Source: Candidatus Nitronereus thalassa (GTDB taxonomy: Bacteria; Nitrospirota; Nitrospiria; Nitrospirales; UBA8639). Taken from it: DNA of 64,000 nucleotides. The stretch is from NCBI RefSeq assembly GCF_032191465.1, contig NZ_JAQOUE010000001.1, positions 310,001-374,000 of the forward strand, given 5' to 3'. The translations under genes were made by a program, and so were the position numbers. The notes under the pieces were generated by a model. That model made no database searches, was not told the origin of the DNA, and was given only the letters and a program-made list of their open reading frames with translations. Of this stretch, positions 53,474-62,227 are shown in pieces. Every line of letters starts with the position of its first letter. Position 1 is the stretch's first letter.

Positions 53474-54091
53474 TCAGGATTCAGCCCCCTCAGATTCCCC
53501 TTGTTCCGGGTTCCCGGGTTCTTCTCCTGCCGGTACGGTTTGGCCCTCTCCGGAGGTTGGCATCTGCTGGCAATTGGCAGGGACGGCTGGATTCGCAGGA
53601 TTGCTGCCACAACCTGCGGCTACGGCTTCAAAACGGATGCTGTCATAGGATGTGGCGCCTTTGAAGGTTACCAAATCCATTGGTGTGTCGGTGCTGGCAC
53701 TTCGGACCCCATGAATATCTTTTCCGACCAGGATCAGGTCAAAATCTTTTCCCGTCATCGGGTCTTTGTAAACGTTCTGGAGATACCGCTTGGGGCGTTT
53801 GGTCAGGTCTTCTAATTTCATGGGGTATCGATTGGCTCTTGTGGCCTTTTGTACTTCGTAATCAGCCACATATCGTTCGATGGCTTCCTTAATTCGACTG
53901 CCCCGAAACAGCAATTCGGCTTCACGATCCCGTTTCATGATTACGGACCAATGTTGACTGACTGCCATGAGCGTGATGCCCAATATCACGACGATAAACA
54001 TCATGACCAGGTAGGTGGCCCCCTGCTGGTTCGATATTTGAGCCAAGGGTCTCCGAGATCCTGACGAGAAGGAAAGGAAAAGATGCTTCAT
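53474..54091 (-). CDS. Pilin-like protein of the secretion locus
   Basis: 205 residues from the ATG at 54091; the open frame upstream overlaps tenA. After a basic N-terminus comes QQGATYLVMMFIVVILGITL, a pilin-like helix lacking the usual Glu +5 (Ala-Thr-Tyr-Leu-Val instead of FTLIE). The rest resembles GspG-like proteins (RDREAELLFRGSRIKEAIER, YPMKLEDLTKRPKRYLQNVY, DPMTGKDFDLI) with an acidic, Pro/Gly-rich C-terminal tail (QTVPAGEEPGNPEQGESEGA). Set apart from the operon by 319 bases and 8 nt after tenA. Confidence 0.78.
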   Translation of the reverse strand: MKHLFLSFSSGSRRPLAQISNQQGATYLVMMFIVVILGITLMAVSQHWSVIMKRDREAELLFRGSRIKEAIERYVADYEVQKATRANRYPMKLEDLTKRPKRYLQNVYKDPMTGKDFDLILVGKDIHGVRSASTDTPMDLVTFKGATSYDSIRFEAVAAGCGSNPANPAVPANCQQMPTSGEGQTVPAGEEPGNPEQGESEGAES

Positions 54092-54099
54092 AATATAAA

Positions 54100-54768
54100 T
54101 TAGACCGGCCATTGTTCTTCTCGCCAAGCCATGTCCCAGAACATCCACTCATAGCGAGAACTCGTGAGAAAGTCCCTCATCATTCGGTCTTTTTCAGCCT
54201 TTCCGGCTACCTTGGCCTCTCGATCCACCAGGGTGCGCATAAACTGGGTAACTTCGGCAAACTCTGGGGAGCCATACAACTTAAGCCAATCGCCATAAGG
54301 ATGGTTATCGGGGGGAAGTCCATCTCCCAACAAGTGTTGACCCACCACGCAATATACCCACGCGCACGGGAGTGCGACCACCGTCAATTCCGCGAGTGTG
54401 CCGGTTTGGGCCACGCTTCGCATATGACGACAGTAGGCATAATTGGTGGGTGACATTGGCGTGGATCGCATTGCCTTAGCGGTCAATTTCCACTGTTTCC
54501 CGTAGGTCTCATGAAGACCCCGTTCGACCACAATGGTTTCTTCCACGAGCTGGGCAAAACGCAGGGCTGTATCAGGGTCATTGGCCCGTTGCGCCCCCAA
54601 CGCAAATACGCGCGCTAGTTCTTCCAAATAACGTGCATCTTGGAGAATGTAGTATTGAAATTTTTTCAAGGGGAGGGTTCCCTTGCCCAAGGCTTTGACA
54701 AAGGGGTGTTTCAATTGAGCATCCCAGATAGGTTTAGCCAATGTTCGCATCTGTTCAGTAAAACTCAC
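54100..54768 (-). CDS. tenA: TenA/thiaminase II family protein
   Basis: 222 residues, the all-helical TenA fold: WDAQLKHPFVKALGKGTLPL, FQYYILQDARYLEELARVFA, catalytic Cys in ALPCAWVYCVVG, and HPYGDWLKLYGSPEFAEVTQ. It hydrolyses aminomethylpyrimidine breakdown products for thiamine salvage. thiE is 27 kb away, and no TPP riboswitch is recognisable upstream (only the TTAACC..GGTTAA repeat at 54780-54801). The pilin-like gene follows at 8 nt, an unexpected partner. Confidence 0.92.
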   Translation of the reverse strand: MSFTEQMRTLAKPIWDAQLKHPFVKALGKGTLPLKKFQYYILQDARYLEELARVFALGAQRANDPDTALRFAQLVEETIVVERGLHETYGKQWKLTAKAMRSTPMSPTNYAYCRHMRSVAQTGTLAELTVVALPCAWVYCVVGQHLLGDGLPPDNHPYGDWLKLYGSPEFAEVTQFMRTLVDREAKVAGKAEKDRMMRDFLTSSRYEWMFWDMAWREEQWPV

Positions 54769-54779
54769 AGGGTAACTCC

Positions 54780-54801
54780 TTAACCTAGATCAAATGGTTA
54801 A
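54780..54801. promoter_or_regulatory. Inverted repeat before tenA
   Basis: TTAACC-TAGATCAAAT-GGTTAA, arms of 6 bases with a 10-base spacer, 12 nt upstream of the tenA ATG. It may be an operator or block the ribosome site; weak evidence. Confidence 0.35.
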
Positions 54802-55008
54802 AATTCCTGAGGCAGGGCCCTTAGTCGATAGTCCGGAAATAAGGGTATCGCATTTCTGATGATGAGAAAAGACCTGAAGTGTCTTCAAATTGTTTTGGGA
54901 AATGCGGGAGCCACCCTGAATGAAGTGGATGGCGTCTGAATCGCTATGAAGGAGAACGATTGGCCTCTTTGTACAAGAGGCCAAAGCGGGAGATTACAGG
55001 AGAGAGGT

Positions 55009-55662
55009 TTATAAAAGTTTTCTGGCCGCCTCGAATGCGGCCTCCATATCTGGCATATTAGCCAAATCAGGAGTTACCTGAAGATATTTGATGACATTGT
55101 GTTGATCAACCACCATAACCGTGCGCGCGAGCACATGGGGGCCTTCTAACAGCAGTCCAAATGTTCGGCCAAAGTCTCCGCCACGGTAATCAGAAAGAAA
55201 CGTGACATTATTGATTTTGGCCTCTTTGGCAAAACGACCTTGGGCAAACGGTGTATCCACACTGATGGTATAAAGGTCCACCTGCGCATCGAGGCCCTGG
55301 TTTTTCTCACTTAGGTAATGCGTTTGTTGTTCACATACTTTGGTGTCGAGGGAAGGCACGACGCTGATAATCCGAACCTTTCCTTTGGTGGATGCAATAT
55401 CCAAGAGCGATAAATCATCCTTGGCCACTTTTACGGATCGCAGTGAATCTCCCTGGGCAATACTTTGACCGGAAAGATCTAGGGGAGCGCCACGGAATTG
55501 TATACTTGATCCTTCTCCGCTTGAAACTGTTCCAGTAGCCACGGGAATAGAAGTGTAGGAAAATCCCTTATCGGATGAGGGGTCAAGAGTAGCGCAGCCG
55601 CTCAATCCAATAATCATGAGGAAACTGCTGAACAGGACGGCTTCAGTGAAGAATCTATTCAT
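55009..55662 (-). CDS. Tpx-type peroxiredoxin lipoprotein without resolving Cys
   Basis: 217 residues. Lipobox in MIIGLSGC (about 23), then a Tpx-like peroxiredoxin: GAPLDLSGQSIAQGDSLRSV, VVPSLDTKVCEQQTHYLSEK with the peroxidatic Cys (T-x-x-C), and RFAKEAKINNVTFLSDYRGG. In E. coli Tpx the corresponding helix reads RFCGAEG and supplies the resolving Cys; here it is Ala. Thus a 1-Cys variant exported to the envelope. Stands alone between tenA and cinA. Confidence 0.87.
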   Translation of the reverse strand: MNRFFTEAVLFSSFLMIIGLSGCATLDPSSDKGFSYTSIPVATGTVSSGEGSSIQFRGAPLDLSGQSIAQGDSLRSVKVAKDDLSLLDIASTKGKVRIISVVPSLDTKVCEQQTHYLSEKNQGLDAQVDLYTISVDTPFAQGRFAKEAKINNVTFLSDYRGGDFGRTFGLLLEGPHVLARTVMVVDQHNVIKYLQVTPDLANMPDMEAAFEAARKLL

Positions 55663-55790
55663 GGGAAATACCTTTCATTTCATCAAAATATATTTTAAGA
55701 CTGTACTCTGTACAGTGTTTTAGAGTACCGGGAGATATACGACTAGGTTTAATTGGTGTCAAGGGTTTTTGAATAAGAAAGGAATGGCTT

Positions 55791-57086
55791 TTGATTACAG
55801 CGGAAATTATCGTCGTGGGGTCAGAGTTGCTGCTTGGGGGGCGGGCGGATACCAATTCGATTTTTTTGGCCGAAATGTTGGCGGAACAGGGGATTGAGGC
55901 CAGGTTTAAGACCGTCGTGGGTGATGATATTGAAGATATTTGCGGTGTTCTCGCACAGGCATCAAAGCGGGCTAAAGTCGTACTGGTGACAGGAGGGCTT
56001 GGTCCGACCGTCGATGATGTAACTCGTGAGGCCATGTCCAAGCTGACAGAGACATCTTTGCGCCTACGTCCTCGAGCCCTACGTTCGATTCAAGCCCGAT
56101 TCAAGGTCGTAGGGAGAACCGTGACAGCCAACCAACGGCGGCAGGCCTATTTACCCTCCGGGGCAGACCTCCTTCGAAATACCACGGGAACCGCACCTGG
56201 ATTTTCTTTGAAATGGAGGAAATGTCGAATTTTTTGCTTGCCGGGGGTAAGCCATGAGGCTCGGGCAATGTTTTTGGATTCTGTGCTCCCCATTTTGGTT
56301 AAAGAACACCTTTTCGGGCAGGGTATTGAAAGTCGATCTCTCCAAACGTTTGGCCTTATTGAAGGGGTCGTGGATGAGCGGATTCAGGGGGTCGTCCCGG
56401 AAGCAAGTGGTGTACAGGTTGGGATTCTCGCTTCGCCTCTCGGTGTATCGGTTTCTTTAACTCGCCTCCCTAATGCGAATCGCTTTAATGCAAAGATTGG
56501 GAATGAAAATAGAGAAAATTTTAATGTTCCGCTTGAAGAATATTTAATGAATTTATCTACAAAATTACAGCCCTTTGTTTTTGGTCTTGATGGGCAACCC
56601 ATGGAAGAAATTATTGGGCAAGCATTATCAAAGCGAGGACTCACTCTGGCCATGGCGGAAAGTTGCACGGGGGGGCTGATTGGTCATCGACTGACTCAGG
56701 TTCCCGGCAGTTCTTCCTACATGGATAGGGGGGTTGTATGCTATAGCAATCAGGCCAAAATGGATCTGCTCGGGGTGACGAAGAACATACTTCAAAAACA
56801 TGGCGCCGTCAGTGCCCCGGTGGCCAAAGCTATGGCCGAAGGTATAAGGAGCCGAAGTGGGGTCGATCTTGGGTTAAGTGTTACCGGCATTGCAGGCCCT
56901 GGTGGAGGCACCCCGATTAAGCCCGTGGGGCTGGTTTATGTAGCCCTTTCCATCCAAGGGAAAACATTTACGAAAGAATTCCGATTTCAAGGGGATCGAA
57001 ATATGGTTAAACTACGGGCCTCCCAAGGAGCGCTGGATGTGCTTCGGCGATGGTTGTTTGGGATATCTATTGCCGATGATGATTAA
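55791..57086 (+). CDS. cinA: CinA family protein (nicotinamide-nucleotide amidohydrolase)
   Basis: 431 residues from a TTG at 55791, preceded by AGAAAGGA at good spacing. The N-terminal MoCF-like domain has EIIVVGSELLLGGRADTNS and VLVTGGLGPTVDDVTREAM; the C-terminal PncC domain has AMAESCTGGLIGHRLTQVPG and SVTGIAGPGGGTP. The PncC part deamidates NMN to nicotinic acid mononucleotide; the N-terminal domain is thought to act on ADP-ribose. CinA is commonly next to recA, as here. Confidence 0.93.
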   Translation: MITAEIIVVGSELLLGGRADTNSIFLAEMLAEQGIEARFKTVVGDDIEDICGVLAQASKRAKVVLVTGGLGPTVDDVTREAMSKLTETSLRLRPRALRSIQARFKVVGRTVTANQRRQAYLPSGADLLRNTTGTAPGFSLKWRKCRIFCLPGVSHEARAMFLDSVLPILVKEHLFGQGIESRSLQTFGLIEGVVDERIQGVVPEASGVQVGILASPLGVSVSLTRLPNANRFNAKIGNENRENFNVPLEEYLMNLSTKLQPFVFGLDGQPMEEIIGQALSKRGLTLAMAESCTGGLIGHRLTQVPGSSSYMDRGVVCYSNQAKMDLLGVTKNILQKHGAVSAPVAKAMAEGIRSRSGVDLGLSVTGIAGPGGGTPIKPVGLVYVALSIQGKTFTKEFRFQGDRNMVKLRASQGALDVLRRWLFGISIADDD

Positions 57087-57095
57087 GGGGTTTTT

Positions 57096-57671
57096 GTGAG
57101 CCTGCGAACATTTTTAGCGATTGATCTGCCATCATCTCTTCACTTGGCCATAGAGCAAAAACAAAATCAGCTTAAGTCTGTATTGCCTGGAATCAATTGG
57201 GTGAAATCAGATAATCTCCATATTACCTTGAAGTTTCTTGGTGATACGCCTGAATCTCAAATCGATGATCTCCGGCAAATTGTGGAACAGGCGGTGAAGG
57301 GCACATTGTCCTTTGTGCTGACCTTAAGAGGGTTTGGCGCTTTCCCGGATAAGCGCGCTCCCCGCACTCTTTGGACCGGCATCGAAAGTGAAGAAAATGT
57401 TTTGGAGCATCTGGCCGCTCAGGTGGAAGCAGCAGTCGTCTCTTTAGGCTTCCCTGAGGAAGGAAAACCCTTTCGCCCTCATCTTACGTTGGCCAGAATT
57501 AAGAAAGATCATCGAGAGCTTGGTCAGGCGATTGAGAAGGCTGGGGTGTTGGCTGATCCCTTTATCTTTGGTCGACTATTGGTCGAACAGGTCACCTTGT
57601 TTCAAAGCGATCTCCGACCCACGGGGTCGGTCTATACGAAATTATGGGCTGTGCCGTTGGCCAAGTCCTAA
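57096..57671 (+). CDS. thpR: RNA 2',3'-cyclic phosphodiesterase
   Basis: 191 residues from a GTG 9 bases after cinA. 2H-phosphoesterase superfamily: two H-x-T/S-x motifs, HITLKFLGDTP (about 44) and HLTLARIKKD (about 129), pairing around the substrate. Hydrolyses 2',3'-cyclic phosphates on RNA ends. The order cinA-thpR-recA is often conserved. Confidence 0.92.
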   Translation: MSLRTFLAIDLPSSLHLAIEQKQNQLKSVLPGINWVKSDNLHITLKFLGDTPESQIDDLRQIVEQAVKGTLSFVLTLRGFGAFPDKRAPRTLWTGIESEENVLEHLAAQVEAAVVSLGFPEEGKPFRPHLTLARIKKDHRELGQAIEKAGVLADPFIFGRLLVEQVTLFQSDLRPTGSVYTKLWAVPLAKS

Positions 57672-57710
57672 AATACAACTCCCTTTCCCTTTACTGATCT
57701 AAAAAGACCG

Positions 57711-57739
57711 TTGGCCTGTACTCGGGAATTGAGTATGAT
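57711..57739 (+). promoter_or_regulatory. recA promoter with a spacer palindrome
   Basis: TTGGCC, 17-base spacer, TATGAT, ending 41 nt before the recA ATG. The palindrome TACTC-GGGAATT-GAGTA (57719-57735) covers the spacer and touches the -10 element, where a repressor such as LexA would bind; it matches neither CTGT-N8-ACAG nor GAAC-N4-GTTC. A strong ribosome site GAGGAGG lies before the ATG. Confidence 0.65.
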
Positions 57740-57780
57740 AGGTCCCCTACGAAGTTTATCTTCACTGTTGAGGAGGCGTT

Positions 57781-58857
57781 ATGAGTGAGCGAAGTGGCGA
57801 AAACGAAGGCAAAAAGAAAGCATTAGAGCTTGCGGTCACCCAGATAGAAAAGCAATTTGGGAAGGGCTCTATCATGAAATTGGGGACAGGGGAAGCAGTC
57901 GACGATATACCTGCAATATCCACGGGTTCCTTAACACTGGATCTGGCACTTGGGGTGGGGGGATTGCCCCGCGGGCGCGTTATCGAAATTTTTGGACCTG
58001 AGTCTTCGGGAAAAACCACGCTGTGTCTTCATGCAATTGCCGAGGCACAAAAAGCCGGTGGTACCGCGGCCTTCGTGGATGCCGAACATGCTTTGGATAT
58101 TACCTATGCGAAAAAGCTCGGCATCCAAACAGATGACTTATTGGTCGCTCAGCCGGATACCGGGGAGCAGGCCTTAGAAATTGTTGAGACATTGGTGCGA
58201 AGTGGGGCAATTGATCTGATTGTCGTGGACTCGGTGGCAGCCCTGGTGCCTCGCGCCGAGATCGAAGGTGAAATGGGCGACTCGCACATGGGCCTTCAGG
58301 CGCGATTGATGTCTCAAGCGCTGCGAAAACTCACCGGGGCAATTTCAAAGTCTCTGACCACGGTAATTTTCATCAACCAAATCCGAATGAAAATCGGGGT
58401 GATGTTTGGCAGCCCTGAAACCACGACAGGCGGAAATGCCCTGAAGTTTTATTCTTCGGTTCGATTGGATATTCGACGTATTGAATCGATTAAAGAAGGC
58501 CAAGAGGTCATGGGAAGTCGTGTCCGGGTCAAAGTGGTGAAGAATAAAACGGCGCCCCCCTTTAAACAAGCTGAATTTGACATTATGTTTGCTCAAGGTG
58601 TGTCGAAAGTTGGCGAGTTGGTCGATCTGGGTGTTGAAAAGAAAATCGTAGATAAAGCCGGGGCCTGGTATTCCTATAACGAAGAACGATTGGGCCAAGG
58701 GCGAGAAGCTGTCAAGGCGTTTTTGAAGTCTAATCCGGATATTGCCGAAGAGATTGAGCGAAAGATTCGTGAACAGGCCGGCTTGTTCAAGACACCAATT
58801 GAGCCACCCACTGACGTTTTACCTGCAGCTGGGAAAAAAGCCGCCAATGCGAAGTAA
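57781..58857 (+). CDS. recA: Recombinase A
   Basis: 358 residues. Walker [11 protein letters not shown] (about 75), [20 protein letters not shown], the L2-type [20 protein letters not shown], and [17 protein letters not shown]. Full length. Binds ssDNA with ATP, promotes strand exchange, and stimulates LexA self-cleavage. Confidence 0.97.
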   Translation: MSERSGENEGKKKALELAVTQIEKQFGKGSIMKLGTGEAVDDIPAISTGSLTLDLALGVGGLPRGRVIEIFGPESSGKTTLCLHAIAEAQKAGGTAAFVDAEHALDITYAKKLGIQTDDLLVAQPDTGEQALEIVETLVRSGAIDLIVVDSVAALVPRAEIEGEMGDSHMGLQARLMSQALRKLTGAISKSLTTVIFINQIRMKIGVMFGSPETTTGGNALKFYSSVRLDIRRIESIKEGQEVMGSRVRVKVVKNKTAPPFKQAEFDIMFAQGVSKVGELVDLGVEKKIVDKAGAWYSYNEERLGQGREAVKAFLKSNPDIAEEIERKIREQAGLFKTPIEPPTDVLPAAGKKAANAK

Positions 58858-58878
58858 TATCCAAAGAGAAATCGGCAT

Positions 58879-59334
58879 ATGAGCACCGACATTATCGATC
58901 GTTTAGAAGGCGATATGAAAGTGGCCATGAAGGCCCGCGAGGCCGATCGCCTCGAAGCCATGAGGTTTTTGATTTCCGAAATCAGGAAGGCCGGGATCAA
59001 TGAGCATCGTGAGCCGACGGATGATGATGCCCTCGTGGTCATTGGACGCCTGATTAAACAGCGGCAAGAATCGATCGAGTTATTTAAAAAAGGTGACCGC
59101 GATGATCTTGTGGCCAAAGAAGAACTTGGGGTGGAATTGTATCGAACCTATCTTCCGCAGCAACTCAATGCTGAAGAGCTAAGTAAGATTGTGGCGGAGG
59201 TCATCGCCGAAACGTCACCGGCTGGATTGAAGGATTTAGGGAAGGTGATGAAGGCGTTGTTGCCTCGGGTTAAAGGCCGTGCGGACGGTAAGGTCGTCAA
59301 TGCAGTGGTCAGAGAACAATTACAGGAGGCCTAG
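58879..59334 (+). CDS. GatB/YqeY domain protein
   Basis: 151 residues, 21 bases after recA. Two helical subdomains: RLEGDMKVAMKAREADRLEA, AMRFLISEIRKAGINEHREP, IGRLIKQRQESIELFKKGDR, and VMKALLPRVKGRADGKVVNA. Resembles the tRNA-binding tail domain of GatB; thought to interact with tRNA or amidotransferases. Its exact role is unknown. Confidence 0.92.
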   Translation: MSTDIIDRLEGDMKVAMKAREADRLEAMRFLISEIRKAGINEHREPTDDDALVVIGRLIKQRQESIELFKKGDRDDLVAKEELGVELYRTYLPQQLNAEELSKIVAEVIAETSPAGLKDLGKVMKALLPRVKGRADGKVVNAVVREQLQEA

Positions 59335-59414
59335 CACATCGAGATTGTGCCTTATTCTTAAGGCCAGCCTCTGGCTTCGGACAAGAAACTTTATCGCCAA
59401 GGATGGGATTCTCT

Positions 59415-62057
59415 ATGGCAATGACTGCCCATGAGCTTCGTCAATCATTCCTCGATTATTTCTCCAAATATGATCATGCGGTGGTCCCGAGTGCGCCGCT
59501 GATTCCCCAAGCCGACCCCACGCTTCTCTTTACCAACGCCGGGATGAACCAGTTTAAGCGCGTGTTTCTCGGTGAAGAAACTCGCTCCTACAAGCGTGCG
59601 GTGTCCGTGCAAAAGTGCATGCGGGCCGGCGGCAAGCATAATGACCTGGAAAACGTCGGCTATACCCGCCGGCATCATACCTTCTTTGAGATGCTGGGCA
59701 ATTTCTCTTTTGGGGACTACTTCAAAGAAGATGCCATCTTCTTTGGCTGGGATTATTTGACTAAAACCATTGGCCTGCCTCAGGACAAACTCTGGGTGAC
59801 CATTTTTCAAGATGACGATGAAGCGTTTGAGCTCTGGCAGAAAAAAGTCAATGTGCCAACCAACAGAATCGTTCGTTTAGGCCACAAGGATAATTTTTGG
59901 CAAATGGGCGACACGGGGCCCTGCGGCCCATGCTCTGAGATTCATATCGACCAAGGAAAAGAGCTTGGCTGTGGCAAGCCGGAATGCGCGGTGGGGTGCG
60001 ATTGCGATCGATATTTGGAAATCTGGAATCTCGTGTTCATGCAGTTTGACCGGGATGCCGAAGGCACACTACATCCGCTGCCCAAACCAAGCATTGATAC
60101 CGGCATGGGCCTCGAACGTTTAGCGGCGGTCGTCCAAAAAACGTCGAGTAACTATGATAGTGATTTGTTCCTACCGCTGCTTTCGGCCATTGCAGATCGG
60201 ACCCGTCATACGTATGGAAAGGATGCCGTATCCGATCGGTCCATGCGCGTGATTGCGGATCATCTGCGCGCCATCACCTTCATGATTGCCGACGGCATTC
60301 TGCCCTCGAATGAAGGACGGGGTTATGTGTTGCGTCGCATCCTTCGCCGTGCTTCACGCCATGGCAGACTCTTAGGCACCAAAGAACCATTCCTTCATGA
60401 GTTGACCAACGCGGTCATCGATCAAATGAAAGATGTGTATGGCGAACTCAGCCAAGCGGCGGACGTAGTGCGTCAAGCGGTGGAAGGGGAGGAAGAGCGA
60501 TTTATCGGAACTCTCGACCAAGGCTTGCCGATTTTGAATTCCATGGTGGACGAGGCCAAAGCAGAGATTCGTGGTTCTTTAGATGGCGAGAGCGTGTTCA
60601 AACTTTACGACACCTATGGGTTTCCCTTGGATTTGATCGAAGAAGCCGCGCGTGAACAAGGATTAGTCACGGATCTTGAAGGATTTCAGCGTGCCTTGGA
60701 TGCACAACGCGATCGTGCACGAAAATCAGCCTCTTTTGCCATGGAAGGGGAGAAACCCGTTGTTACGGAATTGATTCAGCAACTCAAGCCTACGGAATTT
60801 TTGGGCTATCAGGCGTTGGATGCGGATACCGTGGTCCAAGCGATTCTCAAGAACGAACAATTGGCTGATGATGCGGTTGAAGGAGACGAGGTCGAGTTAG
60901 TGTTGAACGCCACGCCGTTTTATCCAGAAGGGGGCGGACAAGTCGGGGATCAAGGCACCTTGGTCGGGCCGGATGGTCGAATCCAGGTGCGCGATACCAC
61001 GAAGGTGGGCGGCAAACTCTTTTTGCATAAAGGCAAGGTGACGGCGGGTCGTGTGCGGAAAGGCGAACACCTATCGGCTTCGGTAAATGGCGTCACTCGG
61101 CACGATGCGGCCCGCAATCATACCGCTACCCACCTTATGCACGCGGCGCTTCGGGAGATTCTCGGCCCGCATGTCAAGCAATATGGGTCCTTGGTAACTC
61201 CTAATCGCTTACGGTTCGACTTCTCGCATTTTAAACCTCTGGGTACTCGGGACATCGAGGAAATTGAATCACTGGTGAATGAACAAGTCCGTGAAAATAC
61301 TTCCGTACAAACAAATGAAATGGGGATTCAGGAAGCCACTCAAGCCGGTGCCTTGGCCTTTTTTGGTGACAAATATGGCGAGAAAGTGCGCGTGGTGGGG
61401 ATCGGGGAGTTTAGCAAGGAACTCTGTGGCGGTACGCATTGTCACGCGACGGGTGAAATCGGGACATTTCGAATTATTTCAGAGGGCGGGGTTGCGGCTG
61501 GCGTGCGGCGTATCGAAGCGCTAACCGGGGTTGGCGCACTTGATTACAGCAAGAAGGTTGAATCTGAAGTTCAGGAACTTGCCGAGTTACTGAAAACAAG
61601 TCCTTCGGATGTTGTCACCAAGGCCCGCAAATTAGTGTCTCAGTTGAAAGACAAAGAACGCGAACTCGAACAACTCAAATTGAAAATGATGGACCAGGGC
61701 TCCAGCAGTGCAGAAGCCGACGTGCGCGACATCAACGGTGTGAAAGTTCACGTCCAACGGGCAGACGGTTTGTCCATGCAGGAACTTCGTCTATTTTCAG
61801 ATAAAGTCCGCAATAAGGTTTCCGAAGGTGTGATCGCGTTGGGTTCGGCGGCGGATGACAAAGTCTCCCTCCTAGTCATTGTGACCAAAGATCTCTCCAA
61901 AAAAATCAAAGCCGGTGATCTCATCAAAGAAATGGCCACCGAAGTCGATGGCTCCGGCGGAGGCCGCCCCGACATGGCCCAAGCCGGCGGAAAAAATCCT
62001 GCTGGTTTGGCGAAGGCTCTAGATAAAGTCTTCTCCTTAGTCGAAGCCAAATTGTAA
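59415..62057 (+). CDS. alaS: Alanyl-tRNA synthetase
   Basis: About 880 residues. I take the ATG at 59415 (MAMTAHELRQSFLDYFSKYD), with AAGGATGGG upstream; the ATG at 59403 and that at 59421 are alternatives. Catalytic domain: NAGMNQFKRVFLGEE, RAGGKHNDLENVGYTRRHHT, PCGPCSEIHID. Editing domain: NHTATHLMHAAL and CGGTHCHATGEIG, zinc-binding Cys/His. C-terminal coiled coil and DHHA1 domain (GGGRPDMAQAGGKNPAG). Charges tRNA-Ala. Confidence 0.97.
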   Translation: MAMTAHELRQSFLDYFSKYDHAVVPSAPLIPQADPTLLFTNAGMNQFKRVFLGEETRSYKRAVSVQKCMRAGGKHNDLENVGYTRRHHTFFEMLGNFSFGDYFKEDAIFFGWDYLTKTIGLPQDKLWVTIFQDDDEAFELWQKKVNVPTNRIVRLGHKDNFWQMGDTGPCGPCSEIHIDQGKELGCGKPECAVGCDCDRYLEIWNLVFMQFDRDAEGTLHPLPKPSIDTGMGLERLAAVVQKTSSNYDSDLFLPLLSAIADRTRHTYGKDAVSDRSMRVIADHLRAITFMIADGILPSNEGRGYVLRRILRRASRHGRLLGTKEPFLHELTNAVIDQMKDVYGELSQAADVVRQAVEGEEERFIGTLDQGLPILNSMVDEAKAEIRGSLDGESVFKLYDTYGFPLDLIEEAAREQGLVTDLEGFQRALDAQRDRARKSASFAMEGEKPVVTELIQQLKPTEFLGYQALDADTVVQAILKNEQLADDAVEGDEVELVLNATPFYPEGGGQVGDQGTLVGPDGRIQVRDTTKVGGKLFLHKGKVTAGRVRKGEHLSASVNGVTRHDAARNHTATHLMHAALREILGPHVKQYGSLVTPNRLRFDFSHFKPLGTRDIEEIESLVNEQVRENTSVQTNEMGIQEATQAGALAFFGDKYGEKVRVVGIGEFSKELCGGTHCHATGEIGTFRIISEGGVAAGVRRIEALTGVGALDYSKKVESEVQELAELLKTSPSDVVTKARKLVSQLKDKERELEQLKLKMMDQGSSSAEADVRDINGVKVHVQRADGLSMQELRLFSDKVRNKVSEGVIALGSAADDKVSLLVIVTKDLSKKIKAGDLIKEMATEVDGSGGGRPDMAQAGGKNPAGLAKALDKVFSLVEAKL

Positions 62058-62227
62058 TATTCTTCATTGCGGTTTATTTAAATCCTTCTCAAAATTCTTC
62101 CAGAATGAATTGAGTCTGATCCTAATTGAATTACATGACAGTAGAAGCCGAAATAGTAAAGCCTATTGTTTGTCAAGTTCGTTCCAAGTAGACGAATCCA
62201 GAAAATTCAGTTCAAGAAAGATATACG

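Noticed and set aside
53227-53610. 127-codon minus-strand frame upstream of the secretin gene
   Set aside because: It overlaps the pilin-like gene in another frame and has no recognisable features.
54769-55008. Possible TPP riboswitch before tenA (TTGATCTAGG resembles part of the conserved core)
   Set aside because: The CTGAGA element and the rest of the conserved core are missing; only a 6-bp inverted repeat is present.
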